Positions 33,888 through 43,501 of a stretch of 64,000 bases of DNA are shown piece after piece (position 1 is the stretch's first letter; the number at the start of each line of letters is the position of its first letter). The notes under the pieces are model-generated. The model was given only the letters and a program-made list of their open reading frames with translations, had not been told where the DNA came from and did not search any database. Source of the stretch: Bacteroidales bacterium. GTDB taxonomy: Bacteria > Bacteroidota > Bacteroidia > Bacteroidales > UBA932. The DNA is taken from assembly GCA_017454335.1 (NCBI GenBank), contig JAFTDE010000029.1, forward strand, positions 1 to 64,000, in the 5' to 3' direction. The translations under genes were made by a program, and so were the position numbers.

Positions 33888-35218
33888 AGAATCAGATTGG
33901 AAATGAAGATGGCCACGATGGCCAGCGGCGCGACGTAGCGGATCAGGAAGTACAGCACGCCGAACAGCCGGCCGTCACCGCCCAGTTCGCTCCGGACACG
34001 CGCGCGGTCCATTTTCCATCCCGCAAACAGCACGAACAGCAGACTGCCGAAGGTCATCAGGTAGTCCGAGGTCATGCGGTCGCACAGGTCGAAGATGCGC
34101 TCGCCCAGGATCCGGGTGCCGGACAGCGGCCCGAAGGACAGCGAACACAGCGCGCCCAGCGACCAGGTCAGTACAAACAGCAGGAGCACCGCACCGGTGC
34201 GTGACATCTTCCGCTCTTCCACCAGGTAGGCCACGCCCACCTCGAACATCGAGATCGAGGAAGTCAGCGCCGCGATGACGATGGAGAAGAAGAACAGGAT
34301 CGAAACGGCCCGGCTGAGCCACGCCGCCCCGGCCCCCATCTTCGCGAAGATGAAAGGCAGGGTCTCGAAGATCAGCCCCGGACCCGCATCCGGCTGGATG
34401 CCCGCCGCGAACACGGCCGGCATGATGACGAAGCCGGCGATCAGGGCGAACAGCAGGTCGAAGCCCGCCGTACCGATGCCCGTCCGCAGGATGCTGTCCT
34501 CTTTTTTCATGTAGGACGCATAGGTCAGGATGGTTCCCACGCCCAGGGACAGCGAGAAGAAACTCTGGCCCATGGCCGCGGCGACCAGCGAGGGGGACAG
34601 CTTGGAGAAATCCGGCCGCAGCAGATACGCCACGCCCGCGCGGGACCCGGGCAGGGACAGCGAATAGCCCATCAGCACCAGCATCAGGGCGAAGAGCAGC
34701 GGCAGGGATATCTTGTTGAAACGCTCGATCCCGGACTTGACCCCGCCCAGGACGATCCCCGCCGTCAGCGCCAGGAACAGGGTGTGGCAGACCAGCGGGC
34801 CCCAGGCCGACGCGATGAAACGGCCGAAAAAGGATTCCGCCCCGGCATCGAAACCCCGGGCCATCGCCTCGCCGAAGAAACGCAGGGACCAGCCCCCGAC
34901 GACGCTGTAGTAGGACAGGATGATCATCGGCGTGACCACGGTCAGCAGGCCCAGCCATTTCCAGCGGCTGCCGGGCGCGAGGCGCTCCATCGCCCCGAAG
35001 GTCCCGGCGTGAGTCGCCTTGCCGATGACGGCTTCGGACAGCATGATCGGGAGGGACAGCAGCAGGGCGGACAGCAGGTACACCACGATGAACACGGCGC
35101 CGCCGTGCTCGCCCACCATGTACGGGAAGCGCCAGATGTTCCCCAGGCCGATGGCCGATCCCGCCATCGCCAGGGTCGCGGCGGTCGAACTGCCGAAATG
35201 TTCCCGTCCCGCCGCCAT
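33884..35218 (-). CDS. Sodium-dependent transporter, NSS (SNF) family, copy 1
   Basis: A 444-residue membrane protein of the neurotransmitter:sodium symporter family, related to LeuT and MhsT, which take up amino acids with Na+. It shows the TM1 signature GSAIGLGNIWRFPYMVGEHG and about 11-12 membrane segments; the unwound TM6 region reads QSFFSLSLGVGTILTYASYM. The substrate cannot be told; tryptophan, other hydrophobic amino acids or tyrosine are usual for such bacterial proteins. It starts 3 bases after the stop of a close paralogue, a tandem duplication, and overlaps mutS tail to tail by 4 bases. Confidence 0.93.
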   Translation of the reverse strand: MAAGREHFGSSTAATLAMAGSAIGLGNIWRFPYMVGEHGGAVFIVVYLLSALLLSLPIMLSEAVIGKATHAGTFGAMERLAPGSRWKWLGLLTVVTPMIILSYYSVVGGWSLRFFGEAMARGFDAGAESFFGRFIASAWGPLVCHTLFLALTAGIVLGGVKSGIERFNKISLPLLFALMLVLMGYSLSLPGSRAGVAYLLRPDFSKLSPSLVAAAMGQSFFSLSLGVGTILTYASYMKKEDSILRTGIGTAGFDLLFALIAGFVIMPAVFAAGIQPDAGPGLIFETLPFIFAKMGAGAAWLSRAVSILFFFSIVIAALTSSISMFEVGVAYLVEERKMSRTGAVLLLFVLTWSLGALCSLSFGPLSGTRILGERIFDLCDRMTSDYLMTFGSLLFVLFAGWKMDRARVRSELGGDGRLFGVLYFLIRYVAPLAIVAIFISNLIL

Positions 35219-35221
35219 GCC

Positions 35222-36586
35222 TTACAGGATGAAATTGGTGACGAACAGCAGGGCCACGGCGATCGGCGCCACCCACTTGATCAGGAAATACACCACGCCG
35301 AACAGGCGTGCGTTGCCCGGATGGGCATAGCTGAGTTCCTCGCACAGATCCTCCCGCTTGAGGACCCGCCCGACGAAGATGACGACCAGGAAGGCCAGCA
35401 CGGGCAGCAGGATGTTCGAGGACAGCCAGTCCAGCAGGTCGAACAGGCTCAGCCCCGCGATCTTCATGCCGGCCAGCGGCCCGAAGGACAGCGAGCACAG
35501 CACCCCGACGCCCCCGCAGACCAGGAACAGCAGCATGCAGGCGCGCGGACGGCGGACGCCGTGGCGCTCGACCAGGTAGGACACCCCCACTTCCAGCAGC
35601 GAAATCAGCGAGGTCATGGCCGCCACGATGATGGCCACGAAGAAGACGACCGAAACGATCGTGCTGATGACGGGCAGGTGCTCGCCCATCACGGAGAAGA
35701 CATACGGAATGCTCTGGAAGACCAGCCCCGGACCCGCGCCCGGCTCGATGCCCGCCGCGAACACGGCCGGCATGATGGCGAATCCCGCCAGGATGGCGAA
35801 CAGCAGGTCCGACACCGCCGTCCCCGCGCTGGACACCAGCAGGTTCTCCTCACGGCTGACGTAGGACCCGTAGGTGATGATGGCGCCCATGCCCAGCGAC
35901 AGCGAATAGAAGCTCTGCCCCATGGCAAACGCGAACGAACGGGCGGTGAGCTGCGAGAAATCCGGCCGCACCAGGTACGCCACCCCCGCGCGGGCGCCGG
36001 GCAGCGAAATCGAATAGACGGCGATGGCCACGATCAGCACGAAGAGGATCGGGATGGTGATCTTGCTGAAACGCTCGATGCCCGACTTGACGCCGCGCCC
36101 CACGATGTAGGCGCAGGCCGCCAGGAACAGCAGGTGCATCGCCACGGGCCGGAACGGCGAGGAGATGAAGGATCCGAACAGCGCGCTGACGCGCTCGGGA
36201 TCGTTGCGGACGAAAGCCGCCGTGGCGGACTGGAACAGGTATTCCAGGGACCACCCGCCGATGACGCTGTAGTACGAGGCGATGACCGTCGGGATGATGA
36301 CGGCCAGGATGCCGGCGGATTTCCAGAAGGGTTTCCCGGGGGCCAGGCGGGCCATCGCCCCGTAGGCGCTGGTGCGGCTGCGCCGGCCCAGCGTGGCTTC
36401 GGCAACGAACACGGGCAGAGAGATCAGCAGGGTGGCAATGATGTACAGCACGATGAAGGCACCGCCGCCGTGCTCGCCGACCATGTACGGGAAGCGCCAG
36501 ATATTACCCAGCCCGATGGCGGATCCCGCCATCGTCAGGATGACAGCGCTGCGGCTGCCGAACGTTTCTCTCTTGACTGCTGACAT
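35222..36586 (-). CDS. Sodium-dependent transporter, NSS (SNF) family, copy 2
   Basis: A 454-residue paralogue of the gene after it. Both share the TM1 block GSAIGLGNIWRFPYMVGEHG, the TM6 block GQSFYSLSLGMGAIITYGSY and closely matching TM5 and TM8, so they arose by tandem duplication. Differences concentrate in the extracellular loop after TM3 (residues around 125-140) and the C-terminus, suggesting divergent substrate or kinetics. It begins 30 bases after folA, so the transporters are likely the promoter-distal end of the lipoprotein-galM-thyA-folA operon. Confidence 0.93.
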   Translation of the reverse strand: MSAVKRETFGSRSAVILTMAGSAIGLGNIWRFPYMVGEHGGGAFIVLYIIATLLISLPVFVAEATLGRRSRTSAYGAMARLAPGKPFWKSAGILAVIIPTVIASYYSVIGGWSLEYLFQSATAAFVRNDPERVSALFGSFISSPFRPVAMHLLFLAACAYIVGRGVKSGIERFSKITIPILFVLIVAIAVYSISLPGARAGVAYLVRPDFSQLTARSFAFAMGQSFYSLSLGMGAIITYGSYVSREENLLVSSAGTAVSDLLFAILAGFAIMPAVFAAGIEPGAGPGLVFQSIPYVFSVMGEHLPVISTIVSVVFFVAIIVAAMTSLISLLEVGVSYLVERHGVRRPRACMLLFLVCGGVGVLCSLSFGPLAGMKIAGLSLFDLLDWLSSNILLPVLAFLVVIFVGRVLKREDLCEELSYAHPGNARLFGVVYFLIKWVAPIAVALLFVTNFIL

Positions 36587-36616
36587 ACACTACCAACCCC
36601 TTGTGCCGGGTCCGCC

Positions 36617-37111
36617 CTAGCGGCGGGTATACACGACGAACTCGTACGTGTACCCGGTCGCGGCATCCCGGAACAGTTCGGACCGGGATTCCACTTTCCA
36701 AATATCGGAATTTATATCCGGAAAATACGCATCTGCCTCAGGAATTTTTGTATGAACATGCGTAATATACAGTCTATCCATCATCGGAAGGGCCGCCCGG
36801 TACACCGACGCGCCGCCCATGATGAAGCACTTTTCCGCCGGTTCCGCCTCGCGGAAAGCCTCCTCGAACGAATAGACGCAGCTCACCTCCGGGATGGGGT
36901 CCCCGCCGGCGTTCAGCACGATGTTCTTCCGGCCTTTCAGCGGACGGAAGGGCAGCGAGAAATAGGTCGTCCGGCCCATGATGACCGGATAACCGTGGGT
37001 GACGCGCTTGAAATACTTGAGATCTTCGCTCAGGTGCCAGGGGAGATCCCCCTTGACGCCGATCGCGTTGTCGTCCGCGATGGCGACGATCAGGCATTTT
37101 TCCATACTCAT
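36617..37111 (-). CDS. folA: Dihydrofolate reductase
   Basis: FolA regenerates tetrahydrofolate after thymidylate synthesis. The product has 164 residues. Family motifs are [20 protein letters not shown], the catalytic Asp in [20 protein letters not shown] and [19 protein letters not shown]. The ATG at 37111 overlaps the thyA stop as ATGA; a second Met two codons later is an alternative. Coupling of thyA and folA is common, because ThyA oxidises the folate that FolA reduces. Confidence 0.96.
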   Translation of the reverse strand: MSMEKCLIVAIADDNAIGVKGDLPWHLSEDLKYFKRVTHGYPVIMGRTTYFSLPFRPLKGRKNIVLNAGGDPIPEVSCVYSFEEAFREAEPAEKCFIMGGASVYRAALPMMDRLYITHVHTKIPEADAYFPDINSDIWKVESRSELFRDAATGYTYEFVVYTRR

Positions 37112-37902
37112 ACGGCAACGGGGGCTTTGATGGCCGGCCACGGATCGTAACCTTCCAGGGTGAAATCTTCGTACTTGAAATCGAACAGGTCCTTCACCCC
37201 GGGATTGAGCCGCATGGTGGGAAGCGGCCGGGGCTGGCGGGAGAGCTGTTCGGCGACCTGGTCGAAATGGTTCAGGTAGATGTGGGTGTCCCCCGTCGTG
37301 TGGATGAACTCACCGGGCTGCAGGCCGCAGACCTGCGCGAGCATCATCGTCAGCAGGGCGTACGAGGCGATGTTGAACGGGACCCCCAGGAAGGTGTCGG
37401 CGCTGCGCTGGTACAGCTGGCAGGACAGCTTCCCGTCCGCCACGTAGAACTGGAACAGGCAGTGGCAGGGCGGCAGGGCCATCTTGTCGATCTCGCCCGG
37501 GTTCCAGGCGCAGACCAGGATGCGGCGCGAGTCGGGATTGTTCTTGATCTGGTCGATCACCCCGGCCAGCTGGTCGATGCTGCGGCCGTCGGGTGCGGGC
37601 CAGCTGCGCCACTGGTGGCCGTACACCGGGCCCAGTTCGCCGTTTTCGTCCGCCCACTCGTTCCAGATGCTGACGCCGTGCTCCTGCAGGTAACGCACGT
37701 TGGTGTCGCCCGAAATGAACCACAGCAGTTCGTAGATGATGGATTTGAGGTGGACTTTCTTGGTGGTCAGCAGGGGAAAGCCCTGCGACAGGTCGAAGCG
37801 CATCTGGTAACCGAATACGCTCTGGGTGCCGACGCCGGTCCGGTCGTGCTTGATCACGCCGTCCTCGCGGATGTGTTTCAACAGGTCCAGGTATTGTTTC
37901 AT
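37108..37902 (-). CDS. thyA: Thymidylate synthase
   Basis: ThyA makes dTMP from dUMP using methylene-tetrahydrofolate. The 264-residue protein has the catalytic Cys in [13 protein letters not shown], the [19 protein letters not shown] block and the dUMP-binding arginines. Its length equals the Escherichia coli type without insertions. The ATG at 37902 overlaps the galM stop as ATGA. Having thyA with folA implies the classical folate-oxidising route rather than flavin-dependent ThyX. Confidence 0.97.
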   Translation of the reverse strand: MKQYLDLLKHIREDGVIKHDRTGVGTQSVFGYQMRFDLSQGFPLLTTKKVHLKSIIYELLWFISGDTNVRYLQEHGVSIWNEWADENGELGPVYGHQWRSWPAPDGRSIDQLAGVIDQIKNNPDSRRILVCAWNPGEIDKMALPPCHCLFQFYVADGKLSCQLYQRSADTFLGVPFNIASYALLTMMLAQVCGLQPGEFIHTTGDTHIYLNHFDQVAEQLSRQPRPLPTMRLNPGVKDLFDFKYEDFTLEGYDPWPAIKAPVAV

Positions 37903-38918
37903 AGTACGGAGAATGCAAAGATGATGGCCTGCTCGAAGTCCTCCCCCGCCTCGAGCACGGTGGTCGGGTAGTCCGGATGGTTGGGGGAATCCGGCAGGTG
38001 CTGGCACTCGATGGCGATGCCCGCGTAGTCTTCATAGACATGGCCGTTCTTGCCGGCCGGACAGCCGGACAGCCAGTTGCCGGTGTAGATCTGCACGCCG
38101 GGCTGGGTGGTCGTGACCAGCAGGCGCCGGCCGGATTTTTCGGACCACAGCTCGACGGCATCCTGCAGCTGGCCCTCCTGGGCTCCGTCGATGATCCAGC
38201 AGGCGTCGTAGCCCTTGCCGTAGCGGATGGCGGGGAAATCGGCCTCGAGATCACGTCCGACGGGCTTGGGCATCAGGAAATCCATCGGCGTGCCGGCGAC
38301 GGGTTCGGAATCCCCGAGCGGGATCAGGGTCTCGTCGGTCGGCAGGTATTCCGACGCGTTCAGGCGCAGGATGTGCCCGCGGATGCTGCCGGAGCCTTCG
38401 CCGTCCAGGTTGAAATAGGCGTGGTTCGTCAGGTTCAGCACCGTTTTCGCGTCCGCGCGGGCGGTGAAGGTCAGGCGCAGTTCGTTCTCCTCGCTCCACT
38501 CGTAGCGGGCAACGACCTTGAGGTTGCCCGGATACCCCATCTCCCCGTCCGGCGAGAAATACATGAACTCGACGGCATCCCCGTCGATGCGGGCGTCCCA
38601 GACCTTGTTCTGGAATCCGTCCGGACCCCCGTGCAGGTGATTCGGGCCGTTGTTGACAGGCAGCGTGTATTCCTTCCCGTCCAGCGTGAAACGGCCGCGC
38701 GCGATGCGGTTGGCGTAGCGGCCCGGGCAGCGGCCCATGCAGGGTCCGTCCCCGATGTAGTCCTTCGGGTCGGCGTATCCCAGCACGACGTCGTCCAGCC
38801 GGCCTTCCCGGTCGGGAACGCGGACGGACACGATGCCGGCGCCGATCCGCGTCAGCGTAACGCTGGCCCCGGAGGCGTTCCGGAGGGTATAGCAGAGCTC
38901 TTGTTGCGTGATTTCCAT
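37899..38918 (-). CDS. galM: Aldose 1-epimerase (galactose mutarotase)
   Basis: GalM interconverts the alpha and beta anomers of galactose and glucose. The 339-residue protein carries the catalytic His region [15 protein letters not shown], the sugar-binding [15 protein letters not shown] and the C-terminal Glu region [20 protein letters not shown], all diagnostic. The ATG at 38918 is chosen over in-frame codons further up because the family starts with [14 protein letters not shown] sequence. galK is encoded separately at 45.6 kb. It overlaps thyA by 4 bases. Confidence 0.95.
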   Translation of the reverse strand: MEITQQELCYTLRNASGASVTLTRIGAGIVSVRVPDREGRLDDVVLGYADPKDYIGDGPCMGRCPGRYANRIARGRFTLDGKEYTLPVNNGPNHLHGGPDGFQNKVWDARIDGDAVEFMYFSPDGEMGYPGNLKVVARYEWSEENELRLTFTARADAKTVLNLTNHAYFNLDGEGSGSIRGHILRLNASEYLPTDETLIPLGDSEPVAGTPMDFLMPKPVGRDLEADFPAIRYGKGYDACWIIDGAQEGQLQDAVELWSEKSGRRLLVTTTQPGVQIYTGNWLSGCPAGKNGHVYEDYAGIAIECQHLPDSPNHPDYPTTVLEAGEDFEQAIIFAFSVL

Positions 38919-38931
38919 ATCGTTTTCGTTG

Positions 38932-39912
38932 TTAAATCGTATCCAGGAAAGCCAGGACGCGCTCGGTCGGCGCATCCTTCATCAGGATGTTCTTGTCCGC
39001 ATCCAGCAGGTACAGGGACGGAATGGCCCGCACGACGTACAGCCGGTCGTCCCGGATGGCCAGCGCGGGGTCGTATCCGCTGTACCAGGAAGCGGGGTAC
39101 TTGGGTGCATAGGCGCGCCAGGTCTCCAGGTCCTCGTCAATGTAGATGTTCACCACCGCCACGCGGCCGCTGCGCAGGTATTCCTCCATGTAGGGACGCC
39201 CCATCACGTCGTCGATGATCTCCTGGCAGGAAGCGCAGCCGGGGTTGCTGAAGAACAGCAGGGTGTACTCGGCCCGGACCTCGTACAGGTGGTGGTTGCG
39301 TCCGCGCAGGTCCCGGAACACGAAATCCGGCGCCTGGGTCCCGTAGGGGTTCATCGCGCAGGTGCGGGCCTGGTAAATGTACCCGGGGCGGTCGTCCTCG
39401 GAGATGAATTCCGACGCGGCCATGCCGCTGACCCAGGGCAGGAACAGGTCCTCGTCCCGGAACGGCGAATTGGGATCGTACAGGTAATGCTCGACCATCC
39501 GGGAGACCTGCAGGTACTGGGTCGAGGCGGTGTCGGCCCGCTGGGCCGCCTCCAGGGCCTGGTAGAAGGCCGCGACCTGGGCCTGGGCCCGGGCCTTGGG
39601 CTCGCTGTTCAGCATCAGGATGTAGTTGCTGAGGGCCTGCTCGACCTGGTCCTTCGGCACGCCGCGGATCAGCGCGGTGTCGGTGACCCCGTCCTCGCGG
39701 AAGAAACGGTCCCAGAAATGCGTCGCCGCGTAGTCCAGCCGCTCGTCGTTCGCGCTGTACACGCTGGGAACCTCCACCATCGGGAAGTTCTTGGGTGCGG
39801 GTGCGGCCGGGGTGCGGCCGCCACGGCCGCCGCGGCAGGCGCTGAACAACAGCACCAGCAGCAGGACAGGCAGGATACGGAGGGTTTTCGGCATAGGCAA
39901 TCGCTTGATCAT
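38932..39912 (-). CDS. Thioredoxin-like lipoprotein (DUF5106 type)
   Basis: A 326-residue exported protein. The N-terminus MIKRLPMPKTLRILPVLLLV leads to lipobox FSAC, so it is probably a lipoprotein. The first half is helical and resembles DUF5106; the second half is a thioredoxin fold with the CxxC motif NPGCASCQEI and the cis-Pro segment VRAIPSLYLLD. It may reduce or isomerise disulfides in the periplasm; homologues are widespread in Bacteroidales without assigned roles. A TAACTTTA box 4 bases before the ATG supports this start and makes it first gene of the operon ending in the transporters. Confidence 0.82.
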   Translation of the reverse strand: MIKRLPMPKTLRILPVLLLVLLFSACRGGRGGRTPAAPAPKNFPMVEVPSVYSANDERLDYAATHFWDRFFREDGVTDTALIRGVPKDQVEQALSNYILMLNSEPKARAQAQVAAFYQALEAAQRADTASTQYLQVSRMVEHYLYDPNSPFRDEDLFLPWVSGMAASEFISEDDRPGYIYQARTCAMNPYGTQAPDFVFRDLRGRNHHLYEVRAEYTLLFFSNPGCASCQEIIDDVMGRPYMEEYLRSGRVAVVNIYIDEDLETWRAYAPKYPASWYSGYDPALAIRDDRLYVVRAIPSLYLLDADKNILMKDAPTERVLAFLDTI

Positions 39913-39916
39913 CTGG

Positions 39917-39924
39917 TAAAGTTA
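39917..39924 (-). promoter_or_regulatory. Promoter -7 box of the lipoprotein-galM-thyA-folA operon
   Basis: TAACTTTA on the minus strand, one mismatch from consensus, 4 bases before the ATG. It is 12 bases from the divergent box at 39937. Confidence 0.5.
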
Positions 39925-39936
39925 CTATAAAAATGT

Positions 39937-39944
39937 TAGATTTG
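39937..39944 (+). promoter_or_regulatory. Promoter -7 box of the large outer-membrane protease-like gene
   Basis: TAGATTTG. The ATG at 39946 would be one base after the box, so the ATG at 39952, 7 bases after, is the better start. Confidence 0.6.
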
Positions 39945-39951
39945 CATGCAA

Positions 39952-42864
39952 ATGAGGGCCCTGCGAAGATTGATCCTGGTTTTATGCGCGCTGGCGGCGG
40001 TGCTGCCGGCCCGGGCGCAGTTCTACCTGTCCGGTACGGATCCGGGCGGGCTGCGCTGGTCCTCCGTCGAGACGGACAGCTACCGGGTGATCTACCCGCA
40101 GGGGCTGGATTCGCTGGGACGCGTCTACGCCCGGGAACTCGAGCGCAGCCGGGCGGCGGTGGCCGGCAGCATCGGCATGGTCCCGAACGAGGGCTACCGC
40201 CGCAAACTGCCCGTCATCCTGCACGCCTGGTCCGCCCAGTCCAACGGCATCGTCACCTGGACCCCCAGGCGGATGGAGCTGCTGCCCACCCCCGATGCCT
40301 ACGACCCCGAGCCGACGGTCTGGGTGCGCCAGCTGACCGTGCACGAGTCCCGCCACGTGGCCCAGATGCAGCTCGGGCACCAGCCCCGGTACAAATGGCT
40401 GAACATCCTGGCCGGGCAGCTGTGGCCGGGTGCGGCCGCGGCCGTGTACAGCGGACCCGCGTGGCGGGAGGGGGATGCCGTCGTCGCCGAGACGGCCCTG
40501 ACGGCTGCCGGCCGCGGCCGCACCGGCGACTTCCTGGAATACTACCGCGCCAGCTTCCTGGACGGACAGCTGCGCGACTACTGGCGCTGGTACTACGGTT
40601 CGCAGCGTCTCTACACCCCCGACCACTACCGCATCGGCTACCTGACCATCGCCGGGGTCCGGACCTTCTATGACGCCCCGGACTTCACAGCACGCTATTA
40701 TGCGCGGATCGTGGAGAAGGGCTTCCCCTTCTTCAACCTGCAGAAAACCGTGCGGGAATACAGCGGGATGGGATTTTCCGACAGCTGGCGCGCGCTGGCC
40801 GAAGCGACCCGGGACCGCTGGGCGGCCGAGACCGCCGCACGCGCCCCCTTCACTCCCCTGACCCAGATCTCCCGGGACAGCCGGCGCTACACATCCTTCG
40901 GATCGCAGGGCATCCTGGACGGCGGGCATTACGCCGTACTGGGCGGGATCACCCGCGCCACGCGGCTGGTCAGGCTGGATACGGACGGGAGGATCCGCAG
41001 GGCCTTCCCCTTCGCCGCCAGCACGTCGCGCCTGGCCGCCGATCCCGCCGGGACGCGCCTGTACTGGACCGAATTCCGGTCCGATCCGCGTTGGGAACAG
41101 CGCTCCTGGTCCGACGTGCGCTATTTCGACGGCGAACGCAGCCGCAGCCTGACCCGCGGCGGACGCTATTTCAACCCGGCGCCGTCCGGGGGACGGATCG
41201 CCGTCACGGAATACCCCGTCGAAGGCGGCAGCGCCCTGGTCTTCCTGGATGCATCGGACGGATCCGTGCTGGAGCGCCTCCCCGCCCCGGCGGAGCTGCA
41301 GATCGTCGAGAGCACGGAGTCGGACGGCCGCTGGTACGTCAGCGCCATGTCGGAGGGCGGTTTCGGCATCTACCGCCTGCCCGCATTCGAGGCGGTCCTG
41401 GATCCGCAGCAGGTCAAGATCAAGCAGCTGCGCGCCCGGCAGGGACAACTGCTGTTCGTCAGCGACCGCAGCGGCGTGGACGAGCTGTATTCGCTGGACC
41501 CGGCCAGCCGGGAAGTCCGGCAGTGGACCGTCTCCCGGACGGGGGTGAGAAACTTCCTGATTGACCGCGACACGCTGTTCGTGACGGCCCAGCAGGTGGA
41601 CGGGCGCAAACTGTACGCCGTTCCCCTGGCGTCGCTGTCGCCCCGGGAAGTGCGTTTCGATTCGCTGTACCGGGATCCGGTGGCCGAACGGCTGGCCGCC
41701 CAGGAGCCCGTGGCCCTGTCCGATGCCGCTGAAGCGGCCGTGTCCGCACCGGTCCCCTACCGCAAGGCCGCCCACCTGCTGCATTTCCACTCCTGGGCGC
41801 CGGTCTACTTCAACTACAACGCGGTGGACAACATGAGTTTTGCGACGATCGGCCAGGAGGCGGGCCTGGGCGCGACAGCGTTCTTCCAGAACGAGCTGGG
41901 ATCGGCCTATGGATTCGTGGCCGCGTCGGCCTGGACCCCGACCGGCGGGTGGCGGCCCCAGCTGCACGCCGGGCTGACCTACGCGGGCTGGTATCCGGTC
42001 ATCGAGACGAAGCTGGACTGGAACGAATCCCGGGCGGTGAACTACGCGCTGCAGAACAAGAAAGTCACCCCGACGGTCGCGGACTATCCGGAGCTCCTGC
42101 TGGACCTGAACCTGTACATTCCCTGGGCCTGGTCCCTGGGCGGATGGCGCTACGGGGTGATTCCGCAGATCCGCTACCATTTCTCGAACGACAAGATGGA
42201 CGACGGCGGGCTGCGGCCCATCCAGGACCTGTCCGTGGGCACGCGGGCTTACATCATGCGTCCCATCGCCTCCAGCGGCATCTATCCCCGCTGGGGCCTC
42301 GGCGTCGAAGCCCGTTTCCGTTCCTACCCGGGGCTGGCCCGGATGCTCCAGTCCACGGCGGTGGCCTCGGCCTACGCCTACACGCCGGGCCTGCTGGACA
42401 CCCACGGATTCAAATGGGCCGGGATTGTGGAATGGGGTGTCGGGGACGGGGCGCTGGTCCGGCCGTACGCCACGGTGGCCCCGCGCGGCCTGACCGGTGC
42501 GGCGCTGCACGCGATGATCGCCACCTACCCCGTCCGGAGCCGGTTCAGCGTGGACTACGCTTTTCCTTTCGGGGCGCTGGACGCCTCGTGGCTGTGCCCG
42601 GTGGCGTACCTGCGCAATTTCGAGATGATCCTGCACTACGACCTGTGCGGGCTGGCCGGGTCCGACAAGCGGCCGAACGGGAACCTGACCAGCGCCGGGG
42701 CGGACCTGATGCTGCGGCTGGGCAATCTGCTGTGGGTCCCCTATGACACGCGCATCGGCGTGACGTACTGTTATAACGGAGGATCCATCTACGGCAGCCT
42801 CAACCCCGCAGAGACCCCGGTGAAACGCCACTTTGTCGGCATTCTTTTCTCCATTTCTTTGTAA
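39952..42864 (+). CDS. Large outer-membrane protein: gluzincin-like protease, beta-propeller and beta-barrel regions
   Basis: I do not know a named function for this 970-residue protein. After signal peptide MRALRRLILVLCALAAVLPARA, residues 25-250 contain a zinc-protease signature HESRH (131-135) with WREGDAVVAET downstream (Glu173), the pattern of gluzincin peptidases of the MA clan. Residues about 300-560 look like a TolB/WD-type propeller (for example FVSDRSGVDELYSLD). From about 600 to the end alternating hydrophobic strands ending in ILFSISL look like an outer-membrane beta-barrel with a terminal aromatic-poor strand. The order suggests a barrel that displays or exports a protease. Its neighbours give no clue. 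Confidence 0.8.
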   Translation: MRALRRLILVLCALAAVLPARAQFYLSGTDPGGLRWSSVETDSYRVIYPQGLDSLGRVYARELERSRAAVAGSIGMVPNEGYRRKLPVILHAWSAQSNGIVTWTPRRMELLPTPDAYDPEPTVWVRQLTVHESRHVAQMQLGHQPRYKWLNILAGQLWPGAAAAVYSGPAWREGDAVVAETALTAAGRGRTGDFLEYYRASFLDGQLRDYWRWYYGSQRLYTPDHYRIGYLTIAGVRTFYDAPDFTARYYARIVEKGFPFFNLQKTVREYSGMGFSDSWRALAEATRDRWAAETAARAPFTPLTQISRDSRRYTSFGSQGILDGGHYAVLGGITRATRLVRLDTDGRIRRAFPFAASTSRLAADPAGTRLYWTEFRSDPRWEQRSWSDVRYFDGERSRSLTRGGRYFNPAPSGGRIAVTEYPVEGGSALVFLDASDGSVLERLPAPAELQIVESTESDGRWYVSAMSEGGFGIYRLPAFEAVLDPQQVKIKQLRARQGQLLFVSDRSGVDELYSLDPASREVRQWTVSRTGVRNFLIDRDTLFVTAQQVDGRKLYAVPLASLSPREVRFDSLYRDPVAERLAAQEPVALSDAAEAAVSAPVPYRKAAHLLHFHSWAPVYFNYNAVDNMSFATIGQEAGLGATAFFQNELGSAYGFVAASAWTPTGGWRPQLHAGLTYAGWYPVIETKLDWNESRAVNYALQNKKVTPTVADYPELLLDLNLYIPWAWSLGGWRYGVIPQIRYHFSNDKMDDGGLRPIQDLSVGTRAYIMRPIASSGIYPRWGLGVEARFRSYPGLARMLQSTAVASAYAYTPGLLDTHGFKWAGIVEWGVGDGALVRPYATVAPRGLTGAALHAMIATYPVRSRFSVDYAFPFGALDASWLCPVAYLRNFEMILHYDLCGLAGSDKRPNGNLTSAGADLMLRLGNLLWVPYDTRIGVTYCYNGGSIYGSLNPAETPVKRHFVGILFSISL

Positions 42865-42869
42865 CTTTG
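42862..42869 (+). promoter_or_regulatory. Promoter -7 box of the CpXC gene, sharing the upstream stop codon
   Basis: TAACTTTG. Its TAA is the stop codon of the preceding gene. The CpXC ATG follows after 5 bases. Confidence 0.65.
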
Positions 42870-42874
42870 GGACC

Positions 42875-43498
42875 ATGTCACGTTTTGATGTCCTCTCCAT
42901 GCGCTGTTCGGCCTGTTCTTCTGACTTCGAGGCCGAGGTTTATTCCCTGGTCAATGTCGGCGACGATCCGGATCTCAAGGCGTCCGTGATGGACGGGACG
43001 CTGTTCGTCCGCCGCTGTCCGCACTGCGGGGCGGCGAACCTGGTGCGCCACCCGGTGCTGTACCACGATCCGTCGGAGCTGCTGATGATCTGGCTGACGG
43101 ACGGCGCGCCCGCCTCCGAGCGGACGGCCCGGGAGATCTTCATTTCCACCCCGGGTCTGGAACAGTATACCGGCCGCCTGGTGGACTCCGTGGGCGATCT
43201 GGTCGAGAAAGTCAAGATCTTCGACGCGGGCCTGGACGATGCGGCGATGGAGATCTGCAAGTATGTGACCAAGCAGGAGCTGGGCCGGGACGTCCCGCTG
43301 AAATTCGTGCGCACGGACGGTGCCGACAATGAAATCACGATGACCTACCCCGAGGGAGGCCAGATGCAGATAATCGCCGTGGGATTCAACGTCTATGAAG
43401 ACTGCCGCGCCATCCTGGGCCGCAACCCCGCCATGCAGGAGCGGACCCGCGGGCTCGTGCGCATCGACCCCGCCTGGGTCGCGCAGTTCTTCGGCTAG
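42875..43498 (+). CDS. CpXC domain protein of unknown function
   Basis: A 207-residue cytoplasmic protein whose N-terminal domain has two Cys pairs, CSAC (11-14) and CPHC (48-51), matching the CpXC domain, a probable zinc-binding module of unknown role. The rest is acidic and helical with the segment ICKYVTKQELGRDVPLKFV. No enzymatic motif is visible. The ATG at 42875 is 5 bases after a TAnnTTTG box; longer readings would include the upstream gene. It ends 3 bases from the convergent ychF stop. Confidence 0.8.
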   Translation: MSRFDVLSMRCSACSSDFEAEVYSLVNVGDDPDLKASVMDGTLFVRRCPHCGAANLVRHPVLYHDPSELLMIWLTDGAPASERTAREIFISTPGLEQYTGRLVDSVGDLVEKVKIFDAGLDDAAMEICKYVTKQELGRDVPLKFVRTDGADNEITMTYPEGGQMQIIAVGFNVYEDCRAILGRNPAMQERTRGLVRIDPAWVAQFFG

Positions 43499-43501
43499 GC
43501 C

